Shown here: positions 1-7,058 of the stretch, piece by piece
How the letters are laid out: each line of letters begins with the position of its first letter
How positions within the stretch are numbered: position 1 is the first letter of the stretch
Source of the DNA: Winkia neuii
GTDB taxonomy: Bacteria; Actinomycetota; Actinomycetes; Actinomycetales; Actinomycetaceae
NCBI RefSeq assembly: GCF_029011175.1
Contig: NZ_CP118946.1
Coordinates: 1,426,001 to 1,490,000, forward strand
DNA length: 64,000 bases
Direction of reading: 5' to 3'
Notes under the pieces: generated by a model
Database searches by the model: none
What the model was told of the DNA's origin: nothing
The model's input: only the letters and a program-made list of their open reading frames with translations
Made by a program: the position numbers and the translations under genes

Positions 1-50
1 GATCTACTTGGAGCGCTTTCTTATGTAACCCCACTAAATAACGAGGAATA

Positions 51-833
51 ATGAAAAAGACACTACGTTTCATTGCCGCCAGCACAATCGCAGCACTTGC
101 ACTAGTAGGCTGCTCTAGCTCCGCCTCGGATTCCGCTAAGAAAATAGAGTCTGAAGGCAAAATCCGGGTCGGTATTGAAGGCACCTTCGTCCCCTACGGC
201 TACCATGATCCTTCGGGCAAGCTAGTGGGCTTTGAGGTAGAAATTGCCAAGCAGATCGCCAAATACATGGGAGTGAAACCCGAGTTCATTGAAACTAAGT
301 GGGATTCGCTCATTGCAGGCCTGGACACCAATAAGTACGACATCGTAATCAACAACATCAACCCGACCGAAGAACGCAAGCAGAAGTATGACTTCACCAA
401 GCCATATGCTCTTTCTCGTCCGCAGATCCTGACCAAGGAAGACTCGGACATCAATTCGCTTGCGGACATCAAGGGCAAGAAGTGCGCCCAAACTCCCTCT
501 TCGGACTATGGTCAGACTGCCGCCAAGGCGGGCGCAAATGTAGTTCCCTCCCAGGGCTTTTCCGAATCGACCCAGTTGATTGCCAACGGTCAGGCTGACT
601 GCACGGTCAACGACGTGGTCACGGTAGCTGCCTTCTTGAAGAAGAACTCCCAGAAGGGTTTCCGCGCCGTGGACGTTCCCGACGCGGAACCAGTAAAGAT
701 CGCGATCATGCTCCCGAAGCATCAGGAGGAGCTAAAGAAGAAGCTCAATGCCTCCATCTCTAAGGGACAAGATAACGGAGCATTCTCGTTGATCTTCATC
801 CAGCAAATCGGCGAAGATATCTCCCCCAAGTAA
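51..833 (+). CDS. Amino-acid ABC transporter substrate-binding lipoprotein (family 3, possibly cystine)
   Basis: Extracellular solute receptor of a polar amino-acid importer. Residues 1-21 form a lipoprotein signal peptide ending in the lipobox LVGC (lipidated Cys21), followed by a Ser-rich linker. The mature part begins with VRVGIEGTFVPYGYHD and contains GFEVEIAKQIAKYMG, both typical of the family 3 (SBP_bac_3) fold; 260 aa is the usual length. The permease and ATPase genes follow immediately, so the three form one operon. The ATG has a GAGGA Shine-Dalgarno. Resemblance to TcyA/FliY-type receptors makes cystine a reasonable guess, but the ligand cannot be read from the sequence. Confidence 0.88.
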   Translation: MKKTLRFIAASTIAALALVGCSSSASDSAKKIESEGKIRVGIEGTFVPYGYHDPSGKLVGFEVEIAKQIAKYMGVKPEFIETKWDSLIAGLDTNKYDIVINNINPTEERKQKYDFTKPYALSRPQILTKEDSDINSLADIKGKKCAQTPSSDYGQTAAKAGANVVPSQGFSESTQLIANGQADCTVNDVVTVAAFLKKNSQKGFRAVDVPDAEPVKIAIMLPKHQEELKKKLNASISKGQDNGAFSLIFIQQIGEDISPK

Positions 834-841
834 GGACTCTA

Positions 842-1510
842 ATGCATACAATCACGCTTTGGATCGAGGCCTTTCCGCAGTTGCTTGCGGCAACCGCCAA
901 GGTCACTATCCCCCTATCGCTCGTTTCGTTCGTAATCGCGCTGTTGCTAGGTATCGCGACCGCCCAGCTGAGGCTGTCTAAACTGGCCGCGGCCCGGTCC
1001 ATTGCGTGGTTGTATGTATGGATTTTCAGGGGGACTCCCGTCCTCGTCCAACTATTTATCGTCTTCTACGGCCTCCCAAAACTAGGCGTCTCCTTCTCTC
1101 CATGGACCGCCGCAATCGTTACTTTCTCGCTTAACTCGGGTGCCTACATTGCCGAGGGCGTGCGCGGGGCGCAACTGTCCATCCCCGCCGGCCAATGGGA
1201 AGCTGCCTCAACGCTGCGGCTAAGTCATTGGCAAACACTGCGCCACGTCATTGGGCCGCAGATCTGGCGCATTGCCTTGCCCCCACTCGGAAATGAATTT
1301 GTGAACCTAGTAAAGTCCACCTCGCTTGCCTCGGTAATCACGATCTCCGATGTGTTCCAGGTAGGCCAGCAGATCACCGCCCGCACCTACGAACCGCTCA
1401 TTCTTTACACCGAGGTAGCAGCCATCTATTTAGTCATTTGCACGGGCCTTACATGGCTGCAGGGCTACTTAGAAAAGAAAACTTCAAAGTATGTGGTAAC
1501 CAATGATTAG
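842..1510 (+). CDS. Amino-acid ABC transporter permease
   Basis: Inner-membrane subunit of the importer encoded with the preceding receptor. The 222-aa protein is hydrophobic with about five membrane spans and has the HisMQ-family features WIFRGTPVLVQLF near the N-terminus and the EAA-like loop EAASTLRLSHWQTLRHVIGPQ that contacts the ATPase. The start lies 8 nt after the receptor stop, and the 3' end overlaps the ATPase gene by 8 nt, indicating translational coupling. Confidence 0.9.
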   Translation: MHTITLWIEAFPQLLAATAKVTIPLSLVSFVIALLLGIATAQLRLSKLAAARSIAWLYVWIFRGTPVLVQLFIVFYGLPKLGVSFSPWTAAIVTFSLNSGAYIAEGVRGAQLSIPAGQWEAASTLRLSHWQTLRHVIGPQIWRIALPPLGNEFVNLVKSTSLASVITISDVFQVGQQITARTYEPLILYTEVAAIYLVICTGLTWLQGYLEKKTSKYVVTND

Positions 1511-2228
1511 CATCAAAGACCTCTCAAAATCCTTCCCCGGCAAAGCGCATGCCCTAGATGGGGTTTCCGCTTCTTTCGCCCCCGGAAAAACGACAGTGAT
1601 TGTTGGCCCTTCCGGATCGGGTAAATCAACTCTTCTGCGCACGCTCAACCTGCTCGAAATACCAGATGAAGGCCATCTACAGGTGGAAGACGCCGAGTTG
1701 GCTTTCCCCACGAAGGTCAGCCGCGCAGCCAAAGAGAACCTCCGCCAGCACTCGGCCATGGTCTTCCAGGGCTACCACCTGTTCCCCCACCTAACAGTTA
1801 GGCAGAATGTCGAGCTAGCTCCGAAAGTTTTGAAACGAAAGGGCCCTCTCGACACAGAACGGCTGCTCCAAGATGTAGGCATGGCCGAAAAGGCCGACTC
1901 TTATCCCGCTGCCCTTTCTGGCGGGCAGGCACAGCGCGCCGCTATCGCAAGGGCAATGGCGCTAGAACCAAAGTACCTTTTTTGCGACGAGCCAACCTCC
2001 GCCCTCGACCCGGAACTAGCCGCCGAGGTATCGAAAGTGTTGACCAAACTCGCTGCCCGCGGCCAAGGATTAGTAGTGGTCACGCACGACATGTCTTTTG
2101 CCCGCAGGGTTGCCGATGCGGTGCTGTTACTTATAGATGGAAAGATATATTTCGACGGAACGCCCCAGGAATTCTTCAATTCCACGGACGAACGAATCGT
2201 ACAGTTCCTGTCGGTATTCGAGGGCTAA
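1503..2228 (+). CDS. Amino-acid ABC transporter ATP-binding protein
   Basis: Cytoplasmic ATPase that powers the importer. Walker A GPSGSGKST is at residues 35-43, the Q-loop Gln is in VFQGYHLFPHLTV, the signature LSGGQAQR starts at 138, Walker B YLFCDEP is near 158-164, and the H-loop His is in VVTHDMSF. Length 241 aa is typical of the polar amino-acid (HisP/GlnQ/TcyC) group. The gene overlaps the permease at its start, and its 3' end overlaps by 4 nt the convergent DUF2316 gene, leaving no room for a separate terminator. Confidence 0.92.
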   Translation: MISIKDLSKSFPGKAHALDGVSASFAPGKTTVIVGPSGSGKSTLLRTLNLLEIPDEGHLQVEDAELAFPTKVSRAAKENLRQHSAMVFQGYHLFPHLTVRQNVELAPKVLKRKGPLDTERLLQDVGMAEKADSYPAALSGGQAQRAAIARAMALEPKYLFCDEPTSALDPELAAEVSKVLTKLAARGQGLVVVTHDMSFARRVADAVLLLIDGKIYFDGTPQEFFNSTDERIVQFLSVFEG

Positions 2229-2515
2229 CGCTCGTCGCGCACGCCGAACCACCCTCTGGCGCTGCGCCGAGCCCTCTCGGTCAACTTGCTGAACGGGTAG
2301 ACTTCCCCACCGGCATCTTTGACTGCCGTCTCGAGCTTGTCGCGCAAAAGCCACACGAGGGCGGGATCGCACCCCGGAGCCAAGGACAAAGTCTGGCGGG
2401 TAGTGGCCACGTCCAACCCGGCGCGGTCAGCAAGGCCTTCTACGCCGAGTCCACTACGTTTTAGATTCTCTGCTAGTTCGGCGGCGGTATTGGCGGTTTC
2501 CTGACGATCCAGCAT
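2225..2515 (-). CDS. DUF2316 family small protein
   Basis: A 96-aa protein that looks like the DUF2316 family: an N-terminal segment NTAAELAENLKRSGLG followed by a helix-turn-helix-like stretch (VEGLADRAGLDVATTRQTLSL) and a basic C-terminus. The family has no established biochemical role; the helical pattern suggests a small DNA-binding-like fold, which is inference. It lies 11 nt upstream of the MacB-type ATPase gene in the opposite direction of reading (that gene ends at 2527), so it could be the last gene of the DUF4418/FtsX/ATPase transcript. Confidence 0.65.
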   Translation of the reverse strand: MLDRQETANTAAELAENLKRSGLGVEGLADRAGLDVATTRQTLSLAPGCDPALVWLLRDKLETAVKDAGGEVYPFSKLTERARRSARGWFGVRDER

Positions 2516-2526
2516 AAAAATCCCAA

Positions 2527-3204
2527 CTACTTTGAATCAGACCTGGTTAGTCTACCCCTGTCAATCTTGTATATCGACTGGGCCCAGTTCAACGCCTCTA
2601 GATCGTGTGTCACCATGAGCACCGCATGTTTTTGCTCGGCCTCTTCTGCCAGTAGATTCATGACCAGTTCTGTGCTTTCAGAATCCAGATCCCCAGTGGG
2701 CTCATCGGTAATAATCAGCTCCGGCTCGTTCACTAGGGCCCGGGCAATAGACACCCGTCGCAATTCCCCACCAGAGAGCTCGCTGGGCATCGCTAAAGTC
2801 AAGTCCGCTATCCCGAGCTTCTTCATCAGCTCCAATGCTCTAGGTAGCACTTCGTCCTCATCCTTGTCTGCCATAGCGGCAGGCAACAGCACGTTTTGCA
2901 AAATAGTCAGAGACGGCAGCAGGGAAGACTGCTGGGTGACATAGCCGACCGTCTTATTGCGCAGATGAGAGATTTCGCGGTCAGTTAGCTCTGCCAGATC
3001 TTTCCCGCAGATGTGCACGGTTCCAGTATCGGGTTCCAAAATACCCGTGAGCAGGTTTAGCAAGGTAGTTTTGCCGTTGCCGGAGCGGCCGACGATAGCT
3101 ACGAATTCGCCCTCGTCAATAGTTAGATCTACTTTGTCTACTGCCGCAAACGGCTTGCCACGGCGCACAAAAGAACGGCTAAGTGCCTTAGCTTCTAGAA
3201 TCAT
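2527..3204 (-). CDS. ABC transporter ATP-binding protein, MacB/LolD type
   Basis: ATPase partner of the FtsX-like permease immediately upstream (2-nt gap). Walker A is GRSGNGKT at residues 39-46, the signature is LSGGELRR, and Walker B is ELIITDEPTGDLD; the GDLDSES extension after Walker B is characteristic of the MacB/LolD/FtsE group that drives mechanotransmission-type exporters. The length of 225 aa matches the group. Together with the DUF4418 protein and the permease it forms a three-gene operon behind a DtxR-type iron box, suggesting metal-linked export. Confidence 0.88.
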   Translation of the reverse strand: MILEAKALSRSFVRRGKPFAAVDKVDLTIDEGEFVAIVGRSGNGKTTLLNLLTGILEPDTGTVHICGKDLAELTDREISHLRNKTVGYVTQQSSLLPSLTILQNVLLPAAMADKDEDEVLPRALELMKKLGIADLTLAMPSELSGGELRRVSIARALVNEPELIITDEPTGDLDSESTELVMNLLAEEAEQKHAVLMVTHDLEALNWAQSIYKIDRGRLTRSDSK

Positions 3205-3206
3205 GC

Positions 3207-4418
3207 CTACTCCCCTGCCCTAAAGGTCAGATAAGTTTCCTTAGAAAGGACTTTTCGCGTGGCCAATGCGGCCGCAATAACGGCGGTAAGAGTCGAGAAT
3301 ATTAGGCAAGCCAGCGCCAAGCAAATTCCCGTTGCCCATCCGGTGGGCAAATATGGCAATTGCATATTTGACTGAATGAGTCCCGCGAAGGGGTACATGA
3401 TTAGTGCCCCTAGGAATACGCCCACGGCGCCGCCGCTAGCTCCTAACATGGCAGCTTCCGTCATTAGCAGCTTCACCAGTTCGGCTTTTCTGGCTCCCAG
3501 GATTCGCAGGGTCGCTAGTTCTCTCTTGCGCTCGTTGGCGGTGGCCGCGAACACCGCGACCAAAACGATAATTCCGGTCACCCAAAATAGTCCTAGGAAA
3601 CCGAACATGTAATTAGTAGTAGATCCCAGGGTGGCCTTCATCTTTGAGGTCAGCCCCGCAGGAGTTACTGCGCCCACCTCACGCATATCGCCCATGGCAT
3701 TGATGTAGGCGGCTACGTCCTCCGCTTGGTAGCCCTTCTCTACTTCAACCAACACATTCGACACAGCCTTGTCGACGCCCGCCACAGCGGGACGGCCAAC
3801 GGCTTTCGAATAGCTGATCACCATCTTCGTGGTATTCGGATTGATAAATACGGAGTTGTCAAAGCTCGTGCCGGTGGGGGCCAGATGGGCTGCCACGGGG
3901 AACTGGTGATTGAACAGCTTAATATTGCCGTTCTCCGCAGGGACGATGTTGGCGCCCGCGATTACTTGCCCGTCTTGCAGCTTGTCGGAATATTGGGAAC
4001 GAATCCACGGCGCAATAACGAAGTCTGTTTTAGGGTCAAATCCAATGATCTGAAGCTGGGTGGCGCAGCATGGCGCCTTCAGCGAAGAAATGTAGGTTTG
4101 CGTGGTTACGTTCTTTACCCCCGCCACTTTCTTCACGGAGGGCGTCGGGTCCTTCTTGAAATAGAAGGTTCCGGGATTGCCCTTCGTGAAGATCCCAGCG
4201 GCTTCCTTTTCTGCACCCTTGGGGACGACCATGATGTCGGCTCCCATTCGCGCCTTCACGCTGGACAGCCCTGCCTTCATCGAAAGTGCTGCCAGAGATC
4301 CGCCAAAGAAGACGAAGGAAAGGACTGCTACGACGACGATCAGTCCGACTGTGCGACCGGGCTTCGCCGATAGATTCTTCTTGGGTAGCTTTCCTAAAGT
4401 GACGAGGTTTGTAGACAT
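3207..4418 (-). CDS. FtsX-like ABC transporter permease
   Basis: A 403-aa membrane protein with the MacB/FtsX layout: one N-terminal span (about residues 25-48), a large extracytoplasmic domain (about 50-270), then three C-terminal spans with the FtsX-domain segment AVFAATANERKRELATLRILGARKAE. The extracellular domain carries an adjacent Cys pair (KAPCCATQLQI), unusual for this family and compatible with a redox or metal site. It pairs with the ATPase gene downstream and the DUF4418 gene upstream. Substrate unknown; heme, metal or a peptide are all possible. Confidence 0.85.
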   Translation of the reverse strand: MSTNLVTLGKLPKKNLSAKPGRTVGLIVVVAVLSFVFFGGSLAALSMKAGLSSVKARMGADIMVVPKGAEKEAAGIFTKGNPGTFYFKKDPTPSVKKVAGVKNVTTQTYISSLKAPCCATQLQIIGFDPKTDFVIAPWIRSQYSDKLQDGQVIAGANIVPAENGNIKLFNHQFPVAAHLAPTGTSFDNSVFINPNTTKMVISYSKAVGRPAVAGVDKAVSNVLVEVEKGYQAEDVAAYINAMGDMREVGAVTPAGLTSKMKATLGSTTNYMFGFLGLFWVTGIIVLVAVFAATANERKRELATLRILGARKAELVKLLMTEAAMLGASGGAVGVFLGALIMYPFAGLIQSNMQLPYLPTGWATGICLALACLIFSTLTAVIAAALATRKVLSKETYLTFRAGE

Positions 4419-4420
4419 TA

Positions 4421-4825
4421 CTACTTAGTTTCAGCTCCGTTGCGTAGATCGAGGTATGCCACTACTGCGCTGATAACGATAGCTAGTACGCTCAGAACCA
4501 GTAGCGTCGGGCGGGTAAGTGAGTGACAGTGCATCATAGCCATACCACAAACGCCAATCAGCTTGGTGACAATGGCAATTTCGAGCGCCGCCACGAGGAC
4601 GACTGCAATGGATAGGCCTGCGCGTACCTTTGGCGCAACGAAGAGTGTAATCAGGCCGAGCAGGGCTATCACAACGCCAATGCCGAGGGAGGCCTGAGCA
4701 GTCCAGTGGCAGGGCATGTAGTCGCCCGGCTCACCCATGCACACAGGTGCGAAGGTGAAAGGAGCAACAGCAATCAAGATACCTAGAGCTAATGGGGAGA
4801 TAGCTCCGATTAGTTTAGTTTTCAT
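4421..4825 (-). CDS. DUF4418 family membrane protein
   Basis: A 134-aa four-span membrane protein matching the DUF4418 family, which is commonly encoded beside FtsX-like permeases and their ATPases. I start it at the ATG whose product begins MKTKLIGAISP, preceded by AAAGAGAAG; an upstream in-frame start would add 15 polar residues. Two predicted extracytoplasmic loops are rich in Cys, His and Met (VCMGEPGDYMPCHW and GVCGMAMMHCHS), resembling metal- or heme-binding loops. First gene of the exporter operon, with an iron box about 60-77 nt upstream of the start. Function undescribed. Confidence 0.75.
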   Translation of the reverse strand: MKTKLIGAISPLALGILIAVAPFTFAPVCMGEPGDYMPCHWTAQASLGIGVVIALLGLITLFVAPKVRAGLSIAVVLVAALEIAIVTKLIGVCGMAMMHCHSLTRPTLLVLSVLAIVISAVVAYLDLRNGAETK

Positions 4826-4885
4826 CGCTTCTCTTTCGAAGGCTATTTGGACAGCAAAATTGTGTCCCACCCAACCCGATAAAGC

Positions 4886-4902
4886 AAGGTTAGCCTTACC
4901 TT
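4886..4902. promoter_or_regulatory. DtxR/IdeR-type iron box
   Basis: The core AGGTTAGCCTTACCT matches 14 of 15 positions of the palindromic DtxR/IdeR consensus AGGTTAGCCTAACCT. It lies upstream of the DUF4418-FtsX-ATPase operon read on the minus strand, where an iron-loaded repressor could block transcription. The match is seen directly; that an IdeR homologue binds here is inference. Confidence 0.65.
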
Positions 4903-5048
4903 TTTCATATTTTCGTCGTGAAGGTCACACGGCGTAGCGAAAACAGGCATGACTTGCGCGAATGCACTTTCGCGTGCTTTTGAGTGTTTTTTCTGCCGGA
5001 CTGTTAGCGATGGATTTGTGCTTACGGCTAGAGCCGGCTTTTATTTAG

Positions 5049-5122
5049 TGGAGCGAGTGACGGGAATCGAACCCGCGTCATCAGCTTGGAAGGCTGAGGT
5101 TTTACCATTAAACTACACTCGC
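5049..5122 (-). tRNA. tRNA-Gly (TCC)
   Basis: Cloverleaf readable on the minus strand: acceptor stem GCGAGTG/CACTCGC, T-arm GGGTTCGATTCCC, anticodon loop CTTCCAA giving anticodon TCC, and an encoded CCA 3' end (5049-5051). Confidence 0.95.
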
Positions 5123-5227
5123 GTGTTCGCCATCTGGCGACTGGATCAGTGTAGCGTACTGTTTTCAGTTTTCCTAATCGAAGTTAATTTTCCTATTCCT
5201 CTTCGGTGGGGTATATTGTACGAGCCG

Positions 5228-5301
5228 CGGGGTGTGGCGCAGCTTGGTAGCGCGCTTGCTTTGGGAGCAAGATGTCGCAGGTTCAAATCCTGTCACCCCG
5301 A
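5228..5301 (+). tRNA. tRNA-Pro (TGG)
   Basis: Cloverleaf with acceptor CGGGGTG/CACCCCG, D-arm containing AGCTTGGTAGCGC, anticodon loop TTTGGGA (anticodon TGG) and T-arm AGGTTCAAATCCT. No CCA is encoded. Its last seven bases (ACCCCGA) recur at each unit junction of the tandem array that begins directly after it. Confidence 0.95.
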
Positions 5302-5302
5302 C

Positions 5303-5755
5303 GAACGAGGCCGAAAAAGGGCGAGAACGGGAGTTCTCGTCTTTTTTTGTGCCGAGTGAGGAAGGGGTCGTAGGGAACGTGGTGACCGAATACCCCGACG
5401 AACGAGGCCGAAAAAGGGCGAGAACGGGAGTTCTCGTCTTTTTTTGTGCCGAGTGAGGAAGGGGTCGTAGGGAACGTGGTGACCGAATACCCCGACGAAC
5501 GAGGCCGAAAAAGGGCGAGAACGGGAGTTCTCGTCTTTTTTTGTGCCGAGTGAGGAAGGGGTCGTAGGGAACGTGGTGACCGAATACCCCGACGAACGAG
5601 GCCGAAAAAGGGCGAGAACGGGAGTTCTCGTCTTTTTTTGTGCCGAGTGAGGAAGGGGTCGTAGGGAACGTGGTGACCGAATACCCCGACGAACGAGGCC
5701 GAAAAAGGGCGAGAGCGGGAGTTCTCGTCTTTTTTTGTGCCGAGTGAGGAAGGGC
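5303..5755 (+). repeat. 97-bp tandem repeat array of terminators (four full units plus a partial fifth)
   Basis: Units start at 5303, 5400, 5497, 5594 and 5691, an exact 97-bp period. The four full units are identical as read; the fifth stops after about 60 bp and has one A-to-G change in the hairpin (near 5715). Each unit contains an intrinsic-terminator structure CGAGAAC-GGGA-GTTCTCG followed by TCTTTTTTT. Unit junctions end in ACCCCGA, the same seven bases as the tRNA-Pro 3' end, so the array looks like expansion of the tRNA-terminator junction. 97 is not a multiple of three and no plausible protein is encoded. This array fills most of the gap between tRNA-Pro and rpmF. Confidence 0.95.
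5322..5348 (+). terminator. Intrinsic terminator of tRNA-Pro (first of five copies)
   Basis: Stem CGAGAAC / GTTCTCG with GGGA loop, then TCTTTTTTT. It lies 20 nt after the tRNA 3' end and recurs in every 97-bp unit. Confidence 0.85.
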
Positions 5756-5776
5756 GGGACTGCCCCGCGAGGCTGA

Positions 5777-5808
5777 TAAAAAAATCCCCGCACCGAGGTG
5801 CGGGGATT
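5777..5808 (-). terminator. Terminator of rpmF
   Basis: Stem CCCCGCACC/GGTGCGGGG around a GAG loop. On the minus strand it is followed by a run of T, matching the end of rpmF transcription. Confidence 0.8.
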
Positions 5809-5824
5809 GCAGTTATGAAACCGA

Positions 5825-6007
5825 CTAGGCGTCGATCTCGTTAGCCGGCTCAAAAAGACCTAGCTTTGCTGCTTTGGCTAGACGACGAGGCATTACAACG
5901 TCGCGGCCACCTGCGCGAACAGACTGCAGATCAGTCAGCTTAGCCTTCCAAGTCGACCGGCGCGTACGAGTATTTGCGCGGGACATCTTCCGCTTCGGTA
6001 CTGCCAT
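5825..6007 (-). CDS. rpmF: 50S ribosomal protein L32
   Basis: A 60-aa basic protein beginning [21 protein letters not shown], the diagnostic N-terminus of bacterial L32, a large-subunit protein near the peptidyl-transferase region. I start it at the ATG preceded by GGAAGGAG; an upstream in-frame extension lacks similarity. The C-terminal half has no cysteines, so this is the zinc-free (C-minus) form, which is also the usual form in mycobacteria. The gene stands alone between the tRNA-Pro terminator array and yigZ with its own terminator. Confidence 0.95.
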   Translation of the reverse strand: MAVPKRKMSRANTRTRRSTWKAKLTDLQSVRAGGRDVVMPRRLAKAAKLGLFEPANEIDA

Positions 6008-6160
6008 TTGGCCGCTCCTTCCAGGGCTCGTGCACTTTTGGCACGACTTAACTTTCGAGGGGTAGCCTGCGGCCACCACTTAGACAACTCATATACCCTA
6101 ACATTTGTGCCGGCTAAACCGGAATACGCGCCCTTTGCAATAGGTCACATTTGTGCAGTT

Positions 6161-6793
6161 TCATAGCGGAATTTCAACAGTTTTTGTGGCTTGGTAGCTT
6201 GTTTGCCCCGCTCCCCTAGTGAGCGCTTCTACTTCTTCTTCGAGTTTTTTGACTTCATTTTCACTTATTGGCAGGTGCATTGTTGCGAGTCTTGAACCGT
6301 AGGTGACTTCACTTATTTGCCATCCCGCGCCGCGCAGGGCCGCTTCTACTTTCCCTGCCACCGCATGTTCTACTCCCACGTTCCATATTTGGCGTTCCTC
6401 TAGGCGCACTAGTTTTGCCCGTTTCACTGCTTCGACTACGGAGTCGGTGTACGCCCGCACCAGCCCACCGGTGCCCAGTTTGATTCCACCGAAATACCTG
6501 GACACTATCGCTACTACATCTATTAGTTCTCGGCCGCGGAGGGCTTCAAGCATTGGAGCACCGGCGGTGCCCGAGGGTTCTCCGTCGTCGCTGGAGCGTT
6601 CGATGGGGAGGCGGCCGTCCGCCCTCACAATGAACGCGGTGCAGTGATGGCGAGCATCGGAATACTCTTTGCGCACGCCCTCGATGGCTTTGCGCGCGCC
6701 TTCTTCGTCCCTAACTCGCACCATGGTGGTAATGAATTGGGATCGCTTGATCTCTATTTCATTGCGGACGGGAGAGACTCGTAGAGTTTTCAC
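6161..6793 (-). CDS. YigZ/IMPACT family protein
   Basis: About 210 aa, the normal length of bacterial YigZ. The N-terminal UPF0029 domain shows KRSQFITTMVRV, DARHHCTAFIV, SSDDGEPSGTAGAPML and RYFGGIKLGTGGLVRAY, the family hallmarks, and the C-terminal half is the ferredoxin-like DUF1949 domain. Homologues are linked to translation control (IMPACT binds GCN1 in eukaryotes); the bacterial role is unsettled. I prefer the GTG at 6793 because AAGGAG sits 7 nt upstream; a TTG one codon earlier is possible. Confidence 0.88.
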   Translation of the reverse strand: MKTLRVSPVRNEIEIKRSQFITTMVRVRDEEGARKAIEGVRKEYSDARHHCTAFIVRADGRLPIERSSDDGEPSGTAGAPMLEALRGRELIDVVAIVSRYFGGIKLGTGGLVRAYTDSVVEAVKRAKLVRLEERQIWNVGVEHAVAGKVEAALRGAGWQISEVTYGSRLATMHLPISENEVKKLEEEVEALTRGAGQTSYQATKTVEIPL

Positions 6794-6846
6794 CAAATTG
6801 CTCCTTTCTGACCCCCTAGCAGTTGCATTTCTAATAGCAAGATAGT

Positions 6847-6875
6847 TTGCGCCAGTTGTCTACAACCGCTAAGTT
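6847..6875 (+). promoter_or_regulatory. Candidate promoter of the cysK leader
   Basis: TTGCGC at 6847-6852 and TAAGTT at 6870-6875 with a 17-nt spacer would start transcription near 6882, about 32 nt upstream of the leader peptide. The match to the sigma-70 consensus is weak. Confidence 0.3.
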
Positions 6876-6913
6876 TATCTTGGACCTTGTAAGTACGAGC
6901 AGCAGGAGGGGCT

Positions 6914-6967
6914 ATGAACGTCATCGTTGTCGCTACCATCGCCACCAGCTGCTGCCAGTGTATCTAG
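6914..6967 (+). CDS. Cysteine leader peptide upstream of cysK
   Basis: A 17-codon ORF with a strong Shine-Dalgarno (AGGAGG, 4 nt from the ATG). The product is MNVIVVATIATSCCQCI: three of the last five codons are Cys (two TGC in tandem, then TGT). It is followed at once by a terminator-like hairpin that begins in its stop codon, 92 nt upstream of cysK. This is the architecture of amino-acid attenuation leaders, and poly-cysteine upstream ORFs controlling sulfur genes are known in mycobacteria. The peptide itself probably has no function; the rate at which Cys codons are translated would be the signal. Confidence 0.72.
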   Translation: MNVIVVATIATSCCQCI

Positions 6968-7009
6968 GGTGCCCGAATAAGGTTTGCCTATTTCGGTCCA
7001 CCCATTTTT
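6967..7009 (+). terminator. Putative attenuator hairpin between Cys leader and cysK
   Basis: The outer stem GGGTG (6967-6971) pairs with CACCC (6999-7003), and the inner stem CCGAA..AGG pairs with CCT..TTCGG around a TTTG loop with two internal mismatches, followed by ATTTTTA. The first G of the stem is the last base of the leader stop codon, so a ribosome at the end of the leader would affect folding. The direction of the effect cannot be settled by eye. Confidence 0.55.
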
Positions 7010-7058
7010 ACCCATTTTCTGAATTCACTTACACACCTATTTTTACAAGGATATTTAT

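Noticed and set aside
222-722. Long antisense frames over real genes (also at 3726-4373 and 7104-7712)
   Set aside because: They lie opposite well-supported genes, have no ribosome site and no recognisable domains.
5303-5755. Possible CRISPR array
   Set aside because: Units are directly adjacent with no unique spacers, are 97 bp long, and no cas genes are present.
5293-5853. A 186-codon minus-strand open frame across the 97-bp array and tRNA-Pro region
   Set aside because: It reads through repeat copies whose period is not a multiple of three, so peptide copies are in different frames, and it overlaps the tRNA and terminators. It is a by-product of the repeat.
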